This document shows positions 52,523 to 62,228 of a stretch of DNA of 64,000 nucleotides, one piece after another (the stretch's first letter is position 1; each line of letters opens with the position of its first letter). A program made the translations under genes and the position numbers. The notes under the pieces are model-generated. The model did not search any database and had not been told where the DNA came from. It saw only the letters and a list, made by a program, of their open reading frames with translations. Source of the DNA: Solobacterium sp. GTDB taxonomy: Bacteria > Bacillota_I > Bacilli_A > Erysipelotrichales > Erysipelotrichaceae. The stretch spans positions 1 to 64,000 of the forward strand of contig JAKVKC010000005.1 of the NCBI GenBank assembly GCA_022486705.1, in the 5' to 3' direction.

Positions 52523-53617
52523 TCAATTCTTTCTGAAGAAGCCAGGAATAACGTTCGTATCCTCTTCTTCCGCTCCGAAGGCAATGTCATCATCCTTCTC
52601 AGCAACTACACCAGCAGCAGGTTGGACCGCAGCAGGCTTGACTTCTTCCTTCTTATCAGCATCCTTCGCAGCTTCTGTCTTTGGCAGATCGAAGCCTGTT
52701 GCAATGACAGATACGATAATAGAATCACCGATCTTATCATTGATGGCAACACCGAAGATGATATCAATATCATTGCCAGCAGCTTCACGGATGAAGTCAA
52801 CAGCTTCACTTGCATCATAAGCGCTCATAGAAGCACCGCCGGTAACATTGATGATTGCGCTCTTTGCACCGCTGATCGAAGCTTCAAGCAATGGGCACTG
52901 AATAGCACGATTCGCAGCTTCCTTTGCCTTATCCTCGCCATCCGCCATGCCGATGCCGAATAATGCAGAACCCTGACCTTCCATTACAGACTTGATATCT
53001 GCAAAGTCAAGATTGATCATCGCAGGAACAGCGATCAGATCTGTAATTGTCTGAACACCCTGACGCAGAATATTATCTGCTTCCTTAAATGCATCTTCAA
53101 ATGGGATATGTCCAATGACTTCCAAGACCTTATTATTGGAAATGATGATCAAAGAATCAACATATTCCTTCAGCTGATCCAAGCCCTGTTCAGACTGGAC
53201 CATTCTTTTCTTGCCTTCAAAAGAGAACGGCTGGGTAACGATACCTACCGTCAGGCATCCAAGCTCCTTCGCAATCTTAGCGAATAATGGAGAAGCACCT
53301 GTTCCTGTTCCGCCGCCAAGTCCCGCTGTAAGGAACACCATATCGGCTCCTTCAATTGCTTTGCGGATCGAATCCTCAGATTCAACAGCAGCCTTGCGTC
53401 CATTGTCTGGATTTCCGCCGGCACCTAAGCCTTCTTTGCCTAATTGGATCTTGTTGGCAACAGGAGATACATCCAATGCCTGCAGGTCTGTATTTGCTAC
53501 ATAAAATTCAACGCCCTGTACGCCTTCCTGTACCATGCGGTTCACTGCATTGCTGCCAGCTCCGCCAATTCCGAACACCTTAATTTTCGCAATCTGGTTA
53601 TACTCTAAGTCTGCCAT
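52523..53617 (-). CDS. ftsZ: Cell division protein FtsZ
   Basis: 364-aa tubulin-like GTPase that forms the Z ring. The N-terminal KVFGIGGAGSNAVNRM and the tubulin signature GGGTGTG (near residue 105) are intact. The T7 catalytic loop NLDFADIKSVM is present. The C-terminal conserved peptide reads VIPGFFRKN at the very end, the docking site for FtsA and other partners. It follows ftsA by 16 bases in a two-gene operon. Confidence 0.98.
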   Translation of the reverse strand: MADLEYNQIAKIKVFGIGGAGSNAVNRMVQEGVQGVEFYVANTDLQALDVSPVANKIQLGKEGLGAGGNPDNGRKAAVESEDSIRKAIEGADMVFLTAGLGGGTGTGASPLFAKIAKELGCLTVGIVTQPFSFEGKKRMVQSEQGLDQLKEYVDSLIIISNNKVLEVIGHIPFEDAFKEADNILRQGVQTITDLIAVPAMINLDFADIKSVMEGQGSALFGIGMADGEDKAKEAANRAIQCPLLEASISGAKSAIINVTGGASMSAYDASEAVDFIREAAGNDIDIIFGVAINDKIGDSIIVSVIATGFDLPKTEAAKDADKKEEVKPAAVQPAAGVVAEKDDDIAFGAEEEDTNVIPGFFRKN

Positions 53618-53633
53618 TTCTTTATCCTCTCAA

Positions 53634-54905
53634 TTACTTCTTTCCCTCAAGGAATAAACCCTTCAGTTTATTTGTCAAAGTATCTTCTTTGCCATTTTCC
53701 TGCTTCTTTGAAGACTTCTCACGATACGATACAGCCTTCGTAAATGCATCCATGTCCAAACTGTCATCAATGCTTCCTTCAATCGGCAGTTTATCCTGAT
53801 ATGCATAGAACAATCCAAGGCAGGCGGTCAGACCAGCATTTCTGCCTCCGAGTGTTTCCGGAATATAGCATGTTGTCTCAACCCCAAGGCGCTTCTGAAC
53901 AAGCTCACAAAGACCCTGTGTCTCGCCACCCTCGCCTGTAATCATAACAGTTGTTTCACCGGCTTGCAAGATTGGAACACACGTTTTCTCAATCGAATTC
54001 AGCCATAGATCAATATTCGGAGCCAGGCAGTCAACGAGCTGCTGCTCATTGATTGTCTTTGTCTCTTTGCCATCCGCCCAAATATAGACCGGATTCGTAG
54101 AACATACTTTCTGGTCAAGACGGGCACTGTATTTCATCAGTTCAACTGCTGTATCGCTTGATATGCCATACGTGTCGCATACGGACGAAGCAATGGCGCC
54201 GATACCTGCAGGCATGACTGCTGCCGTAGCGAGCCGGCCGTTTTTAGCAAGGCCCAGTGTTGTAATACTGCGCTCAATTTTTAAGATAATTACCTGAGAA
54301 TCTGTTTTCTGTTCGAACAGAGCAGCTTCTTTTCCTGCGGCATATACATCCGGGAAAATATCCAATACATTCAGTCCAGCATTTTCAACGCAGCTGACAA
54401 GATCAAACGACAGTTTGCGATCGGCGCAGAGCAGATCAATATCCACTGACATCTGCGTGCAGTGCTCGCCCAATGGGATCCTTCTTGAAGATACTCCATT
54501 GACCGTGTACTTTATGCAAAGTGCCTGGATCAATGCATAGGACTCATCCAATTTTGCGTTCTGTGCTTTCTTTACTGCTTCTCTGACATCCTGGATCGTA
54601 ACGCACTGATCGATCCCCTTAATATCCACTGTTGACCTGACTGTGAATTTTCTGAAGCGATACGAAGGCATAGATAAAATCACCTTCTTAATATCCGCAC
54701 CAATCATTTTCTTAGCATTGTCTGCTGCTGTTCTGATGGCCTGCGTCACTTCTGTTGGATTTTCAATTTCATTAAAAGATAAGCCGAAACATGGGACTTT
54801 CTCCACCTTAATAATATTAAATCTGGTATTAAAGAATTCCCCTACTACCAGGCGTACCTCATGGTCTGCCACTTCTACTGCAGCAAAGATCTGTTTATTG
54901 CTCAC
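53634..54905 (-). CDS. ftsA: Cell division protein FtsA
   Basis: About 423 aa, actin-fold protein that tethers FtsZ to the membrane. The SHS2/1C region and phosphate motifs are recognisable, though the sequence is divergent from Bacillus FtsA. The C-terminal NKLKGLFLEGKK could form the amphipathic membrane-targeting helix. The start is most likely GTG 54905, because AAAGGAG lies seven bases upstream; ATG codons at 54929 and just after lie before that site. It pairs with ftsZ. Confidence 0.93.
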   Translation of the reverse strand: MSNKQIFAAVEVADHEVRLVVGEFFNTRFNIIKVEKVPCFGLSFNEIENPTEVTQAIRTAADNAKKMIGADIKKVILSMPSYRFRKFTVRSTVDIKGIDQCVTIQDVREAVKKAQNAKLDESYALIQALCIKYTVNGVSSRRIPLGEHCTQMSVDIDLLCADRKLSFDLVSCVENAGLNVLDIFPDVYAAGKEAALFEQKTDSQVIILKIERSITTLGLAKNGRLATAAVMPAGIGAIASSVCDTYGISSDTAVELMKYSARLDQKVCSTNPVYIWADGKETKTINEQQLVDCLAPNIDLWLNSIEKTCVPILQAGETTVMITGEGGETQGLCELVQKRLGVETTCYIPETLGGRNAGLTACLGLFYAYQDKLPIEGSIDDSLDMDAFTKAVSYREKSSKKQENGKEDTLTNKLKGLFLEGKK

Positions 54906-54940
54906 CGTGAAGTCTCCTTTCATCATCAAATATATGAATT

Positions 54941-54946
54941 ATTATA
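54941..54946 (-). promoter_or_regulatory. -10 element of the ftsAZ operon
   Basis: Perfect minus-strand TATAAT, about 35 bases before the ftsA start. No good -35 is visible. The adjacent ACAACA-TTTG-TATTGT (54945-54960) is a near-perfect dyad that could bind a regulator. Confidence 0.55.
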
Positions 54947-55044
54947 CAACATTTGTATTGTGAAAAAAATACGATTTTTTTAATATGTTCATAATTTATC
55001 GAAACATTGCATAGAATGCACGTCTGCCTTTATTCACAAAATTC

Positions 55045-55073
55045 TTGCAATTGTATTCTAGGCATGTTATCCT
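55045..55073 (+). promoter_or_regulatory. Promoter of rpmB
   Basis: TTGCAA (55045-55050), 17-bp spacer, TATCCT (55068-55073). Confidence 0.7.
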
Positions 55074-55106
55074 ATGAAAGCTTATTTGAGTGAAGGAGGT
55101 TATGGT

Positions 55107-55310
55107 ATGTCAAGAGTCTGTGCCGTATCCGGTAAGAAGGCGTTATCAGGAAACAGACGTTCCCATTCACTGCGTGCAACACGCCGCAAGTGGGGAGTCA
55201 ACCTGCAGAAAGTACATATGGTCATTGATGGCAAGCCGCAGACAGTTCGTGTCAGCGCTCGTGCGTTAAAGACATTGAAGTCTAAGAACGCCAAGGCAGT
55301 CAATGCTTAA
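55107..55310 (+). CDS. rpmB: 50S ribosomal protein L28
   Basis: 67 aa from ATG 55107 with AAGGAGG upstream. It matches L28 ([17 protein letters not shown], then [12 protein letters not shown]). The single Cys without a CxxC partner indicates the zinc-free form, whereas L33 in this window is the zinc form. It is convergent with thiN, the usual Bacillota arrangement. Confidence 0.97.
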   Translation: MSRVCAVSGKKALSGNRRSHSLRATRRKWGVNLQKVHMVIDGKPQTVRVSARALKTLKSKNAKAVNA

Positions 55311-55341
55311 AAAAAGATTTCCTGAAAGGGAAATTTTTTTT
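55310..55341. terminator. Terminator between rpmB and thiN
   Basis: Stem ATTTCC/GGAAAT flanked by A and T runs, suitable for both convergent genes. Confidence 0.8.
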
Positions 55342-55954
55342 ATTGTTCTTTATCTTTTGACTGGATCATCAGTACAGTTCCGTGATGGATCGTAAAATGA
55401 CCGACTGCCTGATTCAATTCATTGGATACTGTAAACAGATCTTTTTCTGTCAGATGGCAATGTGACAATGGATACTTGAATCCCTCTAAGGAGATTTCTG
55501 CTTCATCTTCGGTAAAGAAGCTGATATATGCATGATCTTCTTTTTTTATTTCGTATGTACCTGGGACAAAAGCTTCTGCTGTATTCTGTTCATCCTTTAA
55601 AATAACAAGACCTGGATGCTGATACGCTAAGCGCAGGTTGATCAGTGTATGATCTGCTCTTCCGCCAAGCGATCCCAAGAAGATAATACGGTCATATCCT
55701 CTTTTTACAGCCTCATTGAAAGCAGCTTCGCTGTCCGTATCATCCTTGATCGGATTCAGCGATATGACTTCCGGAACATTTTCTATGATCTGCTGCATTT
55801 CCTGATCATTGACAGAATCAAAATCCCCGATAGCTAATTTTGTATGGATGCCATGTGCAAGCAGAGCAAGCGTGCCTCTGTCAACACCGATATAATCCCC
55901 GGCGATCTGCGGAACAGCATCCGTCAGCTTCAATGCGATGACTGCAGTTGGCAT
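55340..55954 (-). CDS. thiN: Thiamine pyrophosphokinase
   Basis: 204 aa. It converts thiamine to thiamine diphosphate using ATP. The family motifs YIGVDRGTLALL, AIGDFDSV, KDDTDSEAAFNEA and LGSLGGRADHTLINL are all intact. It overlaps the end of rpe by 25 bases. It is the last gene of the conserved priA-to-thiN block. Confidence 0.95.
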   Translation of the reverse strand: MPTAVIALKLTDAVPQIAGDYIGVDRGTLALLAHGIHTKLAIGDFDSVNDQEMQQIIENVPEVISLNPIKDDTDSEAAFNEAVKRGYDRIIFLGSLGGRADHTLINLRLAYQHPGLVILKDEQNTAEAFVPGTYEIKKEDHAYISFFTEDEAEISLEGFKYPLSHCHLTEKDLFTVSNELNQAVGHFTIHHGTVLMIQSKDKEQ

Positions 55955-56592
55955 AATGTTTGCACCGCTTTCCTGATATCATTCTTAAAAACATAGGATC
56001 CGGCGACCAAGACATCCGCACCGGCTTGGGCACAGAGCTTTCCTGTTTCAGCATTGATGCCGCCGTCAACTTCGATCAAAGCACTGCTGTGATCTTCCTG
56101 CAGCATTTTCTTCAGCTGCTGAATGCGCGTACCTGCTTCCGTCATGAACTTCTGTCCGCCGAAGCCTGGCTCTACGCTCATGATAAGAAAAAGATCAAAA
56201 TCATTTAGATACCGTCCAAGTTCTGTCACCGGTGTGCCCGGTTTGACAGACAATCCGGCCTTGATGCCATGCGAGCGGATCTTTGCTGACAAGTCCTTTA
56301 TTTTTTTCTCATCAGGAAGTGCCTCTTCATGAAAGGTAATGATGTCCGCGCCGGCATCTATAAAAATACCAGCAATCATCTGCGGATCATCGACCATGAT
56401 ATGGACATCTTTGGTCAGCGGTGAAATCCTCTCAAAGGCCTTCAGAATATCTGGCCCGAACGTGAGATTTTTTACAAAATGGCCATCCATGACATCAAAA
56501 TGCATCCATTGTGCTCCGGAAGCATTCAGTTCTTCAATCTGTGATTTTGTATCTGCATAGTTCAATGAAAGTACTGATGGAGAAACGATCAT
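55930..56592 (-). CDS. rpe: Ribulose-phosphate 3-epimerase
   Basis: 220-aa TIM-barrel enzyme of the pentose phosphate pathway interconverting ribulose 5-phosphate and xylulose 5-phosphate. Metal-binding motifs HFDVMDGHFV and HIMVDDP, plus SVEPGFGGQKF and the phosphate-binding VDGGIN, are present. It overlaps rsgA by 4 bases. Confidence 0.98.
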   Translation of the reverse strand: MIVSPSVLSLNYADTKSQIEELNASGAQWMHFDVMDGHFVKNLTFGPDILKAFERISPLTKDVHIMVDDPQMIAGIFIDAGADIITFHEEALPDEKKIKDLSAKIRSHGIKAGLSVKPGTPVTELGRYLNDFDLFLIMSVEPGFGGQKFMTEAGTRIQQLKKMLQEDHSSALIEVDGGINAETGKLCAQAGADVLVAGSYVFKNDIRKAVQTLCQLQSSH

Positions 56593-57452
56593 AAGTAGCG
56601 CTCCTTTCTTTCCTGGATCATCTGCATGATCTGGAGATAATCTTCATATCTGACACGCGGGATATCTCCCCTCTCGACAGCATCTTTGACTGCGCATCCC
56701 GGTTCATTCTGATGGATGCAGTCATTAAAGCGGCACTGACCGAGATACGGCAGAAAATCCGGTACATAGGAAGCAAGTTCCTGTGCTGCAATATGCGAAA
56801 AGTCCAAAGAAGAGAACCCTGGCGTATCCGCGACCAGTCCGCCGGCGACCGGATGCAGCTCATTATGCCGTGTTGTATGCTTTCCTCTGCCTAAAGCTTT
56901 GGAAGTCTCCTGTGTTGCCAAATGGAAAGAAGGTTCCAGTTCATTGAGCAGTGTGCTCTTGCCGGCTCCGGTCTGTCCTGTCAGGACAGAGATCTTTCCT
57001 TCCAGGATGCCTGCTAAAGAAGGATCCAAAGATCCTTTTCCAGTCCGAATGACCTGCATCGGTCCTCTTTCATATTCCTCAATTCTTTTTTCAAAATCAG
57101 GTTCAATGCCAAGATCGCATTTTGTCACAACTAGCATCGGCTGGATCCCGCTTGACATGATCAGGACACTGAGGCGATCGATCAATGCGGGAGAAAAATC
57201 AGGCGACTTTACGCTCATAACGATCAATGCCTGATCGATGTTGGCGACCGATGGACGGATCAGCTTATTTCTCCGCGGCAGGATCTTTTCTACCACCCAG
57301 CGATTATCCAGTCTGACTGCTTCAACCAGATCGCCGGCAGCCGGTTTCATCTGCATGCGGATCTTCCCGGTCAGGATCGCATCATAGCGATTTTCCTTAT
57401 CGTCCATCAAAGTATATTCTTTTGAAATAATGCGTATTATTCTTGCAATCAT
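56589..57452 (-). CDS. rsgA: Ribosome small-subunit GTPase RsgA
   Basis: 287 aa from ATG 57452. An N-terminal OB domain precedes a circularly permuted GTPase (TKCD before GQTGAGKSTLLNEL, then DTPGFSS) and a C-terminal zinc site (CRFNDCIHQNEPGC). It acts late in 30S assembly. The upstream in-frame extension to 57533 overlaps prkC and is not homologous. The conserved stp-prkC-rsgA-rpe-thiN order is kept. Confidence 0.96.
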   Translation of the reverse strand: MIARIIRIISKEYTLMDDKENRYDAILTGKIRMQMKPAAGDLVEAVRLDNRWVVEKILPRRNKLIRPSVANIDQALIVMSVKSPDFSPALIDRLSVLIMSSGIQPMLVVTKCDLGIEPDFEKRIEEYERGPMQVIRTGKGSLDPSLAGILEGKISVLTGQTGAGKSTLLNELEPSFHLATQETSKALGRGKHTTRHNELHPVAGGLVADTPGFSSLDFSHIAAQELASYVPDFLPYLGQCRFNDCIHQNEPGCAVKDAVERGDIPRVRYEDYLQIMQMIQERKERYL

Positions 57453-57463
57453 TTTTTCACCGA

Positions 57464-59179
57464 TCAATAGTAATACAGCGTGACATAATTGCTGCCTTTC
57501 TGCGTATAGGATGTACCCGCAGCCGGACTGCATTCAATGACAACGCCGATCTTAAGCTTGTCCCGTTCTTCCTGCGACATATTCGAAATATCTCGATTGG
57601 AAGACCGTGCTGTTACACCCATCGCTTCCAATTCAGCAGTTGCTTCGGCAACTGTTTTGCCAATAATATCTGTTGGGATCGTAACACTTGGATACGCGCT
57701 GCAGACCAAGGTGATCTGGGTCACCACATCTGGATCAAACAGCGTTCCCGCTGTCAGTCCTTCCTGCCGGATGATCGTGCCAGCTTTTTTATCACTGGCT
57801 TCTTCCTGCACCGTGATCTTCAGATACGGATATTTCGCACTCAGACTGTCTTTGACATCATCAATATTCTTGCCGGTATAATCCTGAACTTCGGCGCCGA
57901 TGCCGCTGGATACGGTTACGGATACTTCCGACTTTTTATCGATCTCTGTATCTGCTGCCGGATCAGACGCTATGATCTGGCCCTTCTTTGTATCTTTTGT
58001 CAAAGTATAGGTAATATTCTCTGTATTGAGCACAAGAGTGTCTTTGTCCAATGTATCCTGAGCCTCGGCAATCGTCATGCCCGAAAGATCCGGCACTTTA
58101 ACAGTGCGCGGTCCCAATGTGACAACTCCGGACAGTACCATTGTAAAGAAGATGGCGACAGCAGCAACAGCGCATAAGATCGTCACTAAGATCTTCATTG
58201 TCCTTTTATTCTTTTTCTGTTTTTCCAGATCATCTGTCTGATTCTTCGCTGTCATTTCGTGATCTGTATCTGCCGGTTGCAGTTCCATGCCTTCCAGGGT
58301 CTGTCTCTTCTGCTGCTCCGGCATTTTCAGGATCAGCTTCTTTTCGTTGCGCCGATCCGGACGCAGACATGTACTGATATCACGCAGCATTTCATCGCAG
58401 CTGCGGTATCTCTGTGCCGGCAGTTTGGCGGTCGCTCTGGTAATGATATTTTCAATTGACTGCGGTACGGTGTTATTCACTGCCCGGATATCCGGCATTG
58501 GATCGCGCATATGCTTCAGGGCGACCTGGACAGCCTGTTCTGCTTTGAACGGCACATCTCCGGCCAGCATCTCATACAGACAGATGCCCAATGCATAGAT
58601 ATCAGACTGAGGTGATGACGGCTCGCCTCTGGCAAGTTCTGGGGCCAGATAATGGACAGAGCCCATGACATTGTTTGCCTGGGTCAGCTGCATCGCACCT
58701 TTCGCTGTAGCAATGCCAAAATCAAGGATCTTGATCGACCCATCCGCTTTCACGATCACGTTCTGCGGCTTGATATCACGATGGATGATCCCTCTGCTGT
58801 GTGCTTCCGCAATAGCAGAGCACATCTGCTTCATAATATCGACAGCTTCTTCGTTCAGCAAAGGGCCGCGGGACTTGATCACCTGCTTCAGGGTCTGGCC
58901 AACGACATATTCCATAACGATATAGTGATGTCCCTTATAATCGCCGACATCATAGATCTCAACGATATTCGGATGTGCCAAAGCAGCCGCAGCCTGTGCT
59001 TCTCTTTCAAAGCGCAGAATGCTGACGGCATCTGTATTCATTTCTGTACGCAGGACTTTGATCGCGACCTGACGGTTCAGGATCGTATCGATGCCTAAAA
59101 ATACATCTGCCATGCCGCCCTTGCCCAGATGTGAAAGGACCTCATACCTGTTGGCAATAATATTTTTCTTCGACGTCAT
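57464..59179 (-). CDS. prkC: Serine/threonine kinase with PASTA domains
   Basis: 571-aa membrane kinase that senses cell-wall fragments and phosphorylates growth and division proteins. The kinase domain (residues about 11-270) has GKGGMADV, the catalytic HRDIKPQN loop and DFGIA. A juxtamembrane segment and one membrane helix (about 330-352) follow, then three extracellular PASTA domains. It ends without a further domain. Its start overlaps the phosphatase gene by 4 bases, so kinase and phosphatase are made together. Confidence 0.97.
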   Translation of the reverse strand: MTSKKNIIANRYEVLSHLGKGGMADVFLGIDTILNRQVAIKVLRTEMNTDAVSILRFEREAQAAAALAHPNIVEIYDVGDYKGHHYIVMEYVVGQTLKQVIKSRGPLLNEEAVDIMKQMCSAIAEAHSRGIIHRDIKPQNVIVKADGSIKILDFGIATAKGAMQLTQANNVMGSVHYLAPELARGEPSSPQSDIYALGICLYEMLAGDVPFKAEQAVQVALKHMRDPMPDIRAVNNTVPQSIENIITRATAKLPAQRYRSCDEMLRDISTCLRPDRRNEKKLILKMPEQQKRQTLEGMELQPADTDHEMTAKNQTDDLEKQKKNKRTMKILVTILCAVAAVAIFFTMVLSGVVTLGPRTVKVPDLSGMTIAEAQDTLDKDTLVLNTENITYTLTKDTKKGQIIASDPAADTEIDKKSEVSVTVSSGIGAEVQDYTGKNIDDVKDSLSAKYPYLKITVQEEASDKKAGTIIRQEGLTAGTLFDPDVVTQITLVCSAYPSVTIPTDIIGKTVAEATAELEAMGVTARSSNRDISNMSQEERDKLKIGVVIECSPAAGTSYTQKGSNYVTLYYY

Positions 59180-59922
59180 GGACGATCCTCCCCAAGATCA
59201 ATCAGTACAACGGTAATATTGTCATATCCCCCTGCATCCAAGGCTGCTTTTACCAGTCTTCTTGCTTTCAATGACGGCTCTATATCATCATGCAGAATGA
59301 TCTTCTTGATCAGTTCCAACGAAACGTATCCATGAAGTCCATCCGAGCAGATCATAAATCCGCTTACTTTTTCATTATGTATATCAATATCTGAACGCAC
59401 TGTCTCCCAAACGCCCAATGCATTTGTCAGTACATTTTTCTTTGGAAAATTGGCTGCTTCCTCTTTGCTCAGTTCCCCATGCATCAGCATATCATTGAGC
59501 AGCGAATGATCCATGGTCAGCTGTGTAAATTTATGGTCATCCGTCCAGGCATATGTTCTGCTGTCCCCGATATTGACGACAAGTCGGCCGACCGAAGTGA
59601 TCATCACCCCGCAGAAAGTAGTCCCCATCCCCTTCAGCTGCGGATTCTCAACACCGTAGTTGAAGATCGCACTGTTGGCAATCGTCACATTGACCTGGAT
59701 CCATCTCTTCGCTTCCTTAAGATCGCGGAATCCTTTTGTCTCCGAGAATTCCTTGGAGAAATGCGCCACTGCCATCCGGCTGGCAATATCCCCGCCCTTG
59801 TTGCCTCCGATACCATCCGCAACAATCGCAAAAATGTCACCGTTAACATTGGTCGCGATGACATAACTGTCCTGATTGGACTTTCGATGAAGTCCTTTAT
59901 CTGTTATTCCATAGTATTTCAT
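59176..59922 (-). CDS. stp: PP2C-type serine/threonine phosphatase
   Basis: 248 aa from ATG 59922 (MKYYGITDKGLHR), which overlaps rlmN by 4 bases. PP2C metal motifs SNQD, VADGIGGNKGG and the later GYDNITVVLID are intact. It is the partner phosphatase (also called PrpC) that reverses PrkC phosphorylation. The longer frame to 59967 lies inside rlmN. Confidence 0.96.
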   Translation of the reverse strand: MKYYGITDKGLHRKSNQDSYVIATNVNGDIFAIVADGIGGNKGGDIASRMAVAHFSKEFSETKGFRDLKEAKRWIQVNVTIANSAIFNYGVENPQLKGMGTTFCGVMITSVGRLVVNIGDSRTYAWTDDHKFTQLTMDHSLLNDMLMHGELSKEEAANFPKKNVLTNALGVWETVRSDIDIHNEKVSGFMICSDGLHGYVSLELIKKIILHDDIEPSLKARRLVKAALDAGGYDNITVVLIDLGEDRP

Positions 59923-60965
59923 TCTGTCCGACTGCCCATTTCGTGCTTTGCCCGCAGCTGTCCGCATGCCGCATCAATATCTTCTCCATGTTTCGAACGA
60001 AGCGTTGCTTTCACGCCATGCTTCATCAGAATATCATAGAAATGCAGGGCCTTCTTTTCATTGGTCGTATGATATCCATTCTCATCAACTTCGTTGTAGG
60101 GGATCAGATTGACATATGCATTCATGCCGCGGATCAGATCCGCCAGCTGAACCGCATGCTCGTCGGTATCATTCACATCATGAAGCAGAATATACTCAAA
60201 CGTCAGACGGCGGTGATTGTCTTCACTGTACTTCTTCAGTGCATCCATCAGACGATCCAATGGGTAGGCACGATCTACCGGCATCAGTTTCGCCCGCAGT
60301 TCATCATTCGGTGCATGCAGAGATACCGCCAGATTGTACTGATAATGGCCCTTGGCAAAATCATTGATGGCAGGAACAATGCCGCAGGTGGATATCGTAA
60401 TATGTCTTGCGCCGATGGCAAGCCCATGATCGCTGTTGATGATCTCGCAGAAGCGCATGACATTGTCATAGTTGTCGAAAGGCTCGCCGGTCCCCATGAT
60501 GACAATATTGTCAACTCTTCCCTGCACCGCATCCAGTTCTTTCTGGACATACATCACTTCGGCCGCCATTTCCCCAGCCGTCAGATCTCTCTGCTTTTTA
60601 AGCAGACCGCTGGCACAGAAGGAACATCCCATGTTGCAGCCAATCTGTGAAGAGACACATAAACTGTCGCCAAAATGGAAATGCATCAGGACTGCTTCTA
60701 CCGAAGATCCATCCTGCATTTCAAATAGATATTTTGTCGTACCGTCCTTGGCAACCTGCCGGGTAAGCTCTTTCAATGGATCAAGGCAATAGTTCTCTTT
60801 CAATCTGTCGATCAAAGCAGCCGGCAGATCGCTCATCTCATCTAAAGAAGAGCAGCGCTTCTGATAAAGCCAGTGATAAATCTGCTTTGCCCGATACGGT
60901 TTCTGTCCATATTCTGCCAGAACTTCTTCCAGCATTTTTAAATTCAGATCATAAATTGTTTGCAT
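59919..60965 (-). CDS. rlmN: 23S rRNA/tRNA adenine-C2 methyltransferase RlmN
   Basis: 348-aa radical-SAM enzyme that methylates A2503 of 23S rRNA and A37 of some tRNAs. The CNMGCSFCASG motif (CxxxCxxC) and the catalytic Cys pair, the second being in DAACGQLR near the end, are present. GTGEPFDNYDNV is the family SAM-binding segment. It lies 37 bases after rsmB. Confidence 0.97.
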   Translation of the reverse strand: MQTIYDLNLKMLEEVLAEYGQKPYRAKQIYHWLYQKRCSSLDEMSDLPAALIDRLKENYCLDPLKELTRQVAKDGTTKYLFEMQDGSSVEAVLMHFHFGDSLCVSSQIGCNMGCSFCASGLLKKQRDLTAGEMAAEVMYVQKELDAVQGRVDNIVIMGTGEPFDNYDNVMRFCEIINSDHGLAIGARHITISTCGIVPAINDFAKGHYQYNLAVSLHAPNDELRAKLMPVDRAYPLDRLMDALKKYSEDNHRRLTFEYILLHDVNDTDEHAVQLADLIRGMNAYVNLIPYNEVDENGYHTTNEKKALHFYDILMKHGVKATLRSKHGEDIDAACGQLRAKHEMGSRTE

Positions 60966-61002
60966 ATGCAGTTATTTTAACATAAATATGATGGCAGAAC
61001 GT

Positions 61003-62220
61003 TCACATCTTCCGAAGTTTTGCCATAAAGAAACCATCGCCGCCATTTTCAAACGGAAAGATCGTTTTTTCTTCTTCCAGCGAAAACTCTTTATGCATTT
61101 CTAAAAAGTGACTGACCTGTTCTTCATTTTCCTTTTTATTCAGTGTGCATGTACTGTAGAGCAGAACGCCATTGCTTCTTGCATAAGCAGCTGCAGTATC
61201 CAGAATATCTCTCTGCACTTTGATGATCTCATCCAGATCTTCCGGTTTCAGATGCAGGCGGATCTCTGGTTTATGGCGCAGGTCGCCCAAGCCGGAGCAT
61301 GGCGCATCGACCAGAACACGATCAAAGGAATCCTTCCATGCCGGTTTCTCTATGGCTGCATCATTGACCATGGCAGTGCAGATAGAAACACCTGTCTTCG
61401 CCATCAGCTCTTCGATCAGATGCGTTCTCTTCTCATACAGATCGCAGGCGATCAGTTTTCCCTTGTTCTCCATGAACATGGCAATTTCCTGGCTCTTGGT
61501 GCCAGGAGCTGCACATACATCCAGTACATCCATGCCTGGATGCACATCCAGATATCTGACTGTTTCTGCACTGTTGATATCCTGAATAACGACTTTTCCC
61601 TCCGCAAACATGCTGGTACGGCTGAGGATCCCTTCATAGATAAAACTGATATCATTGAGGAACTTGATGCGGTCTCCCTTTTCAAGATCTTCTTTTTTGA
61701 TCTTCAGCGTATTGATCCGTCCGAAAGCATACGGACGTTCCTGATCTTCCTGACAAAGTTTCTTCGTGATCTCATTGCCATAATGCGACTCCCACATCTG
61801 AAGAAGCCACAGCGGATGACTGGTCTCAATGGACAGGCTCTTCAGATCATTGCCATGCGGAAAGACCTGTCCCCTTTTTTCAACATTGCGCAGGATCGCA
61901 TTGACAAATTTCTTTTCATATTTTCCTGTCATCTCGACAGCTTCCGAAATGACCGCGTAAGATGGCGTACCATCCAGATACTGCAGCTGATAGATGCTCA
62001 TATCCAGCAGCAGTGCGATCTTTTTCTTCACGTGTCCTGAGGCATAGCTGCGCCATTGATATTCAAGCATGTCATAATTGCGGATCGTCCCATAGACAAC
62101 TTCACTGATGAACGGCATATCTTTGCGGTCCATCTTGTTTTCTCTCATCAGCAGAGATGCATAGGCATCTTCCTGAAATACTCTCATCAGCACTTCCAAT
62201 ATATACTGTCTTGGCTTCAT
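61003..62220 (-). CDS. rsmB: 16S rRNA (cytosine967-C5)-methyltransferase
   Basis: 405 aa. An N-terminal NusB-like RNA-binding domain precedes a SAM methyltransferase core with VLDVCAAPGTKS, DAPCSGLG and the catalytic STCTLNKKENE motif. It modifies C967 of 16S rRNA. It starts eight bases after the priA stop. Confidence 0.96.
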   Translation of the reverse strand: MKPRQYILEVLMRVFQEDAYASLLMRENKMDRKDMPFISEVVYGTIRNYDMLEYQWRSYASGHVKKKIALLLDMSIYQLQYLDGTPSYAVISEAVEMTGKYEKKFVNAILRNVEKRGQVFPHGNDLKSLSIETSHPLWLLQMWESHYGNEITKKLCQEDQERPYAFGRINTLKIKKEDLEKGDRIKFLNDISFIYEGILSRTSMFAEGKVVIQDINSAETVRYLDVHPGMDVLDVCAAPGTKSQEIAMFMENKGKLIACDLYEKRTHLIEELMAKTGVSICTAMVNDAAIEKPAWKDSFDRVLVDAPCSGLGDLRHKPEIRLHLKPEDLDEIIKVQRDILDTAAAYARSNGVLLYSTCTLNKKENEEQVSHFLEMHKEFSLEEEKTIFPFENGGDGFFMAKLRKM

Positions 62221-62228
62221 CTTTTCTC

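Noticed and set aside
61108-62040. 310-codon open frame on the plus strand
   Set aside because: Antisense to rsmB with no ribosome binding site and no recognisable protein features.
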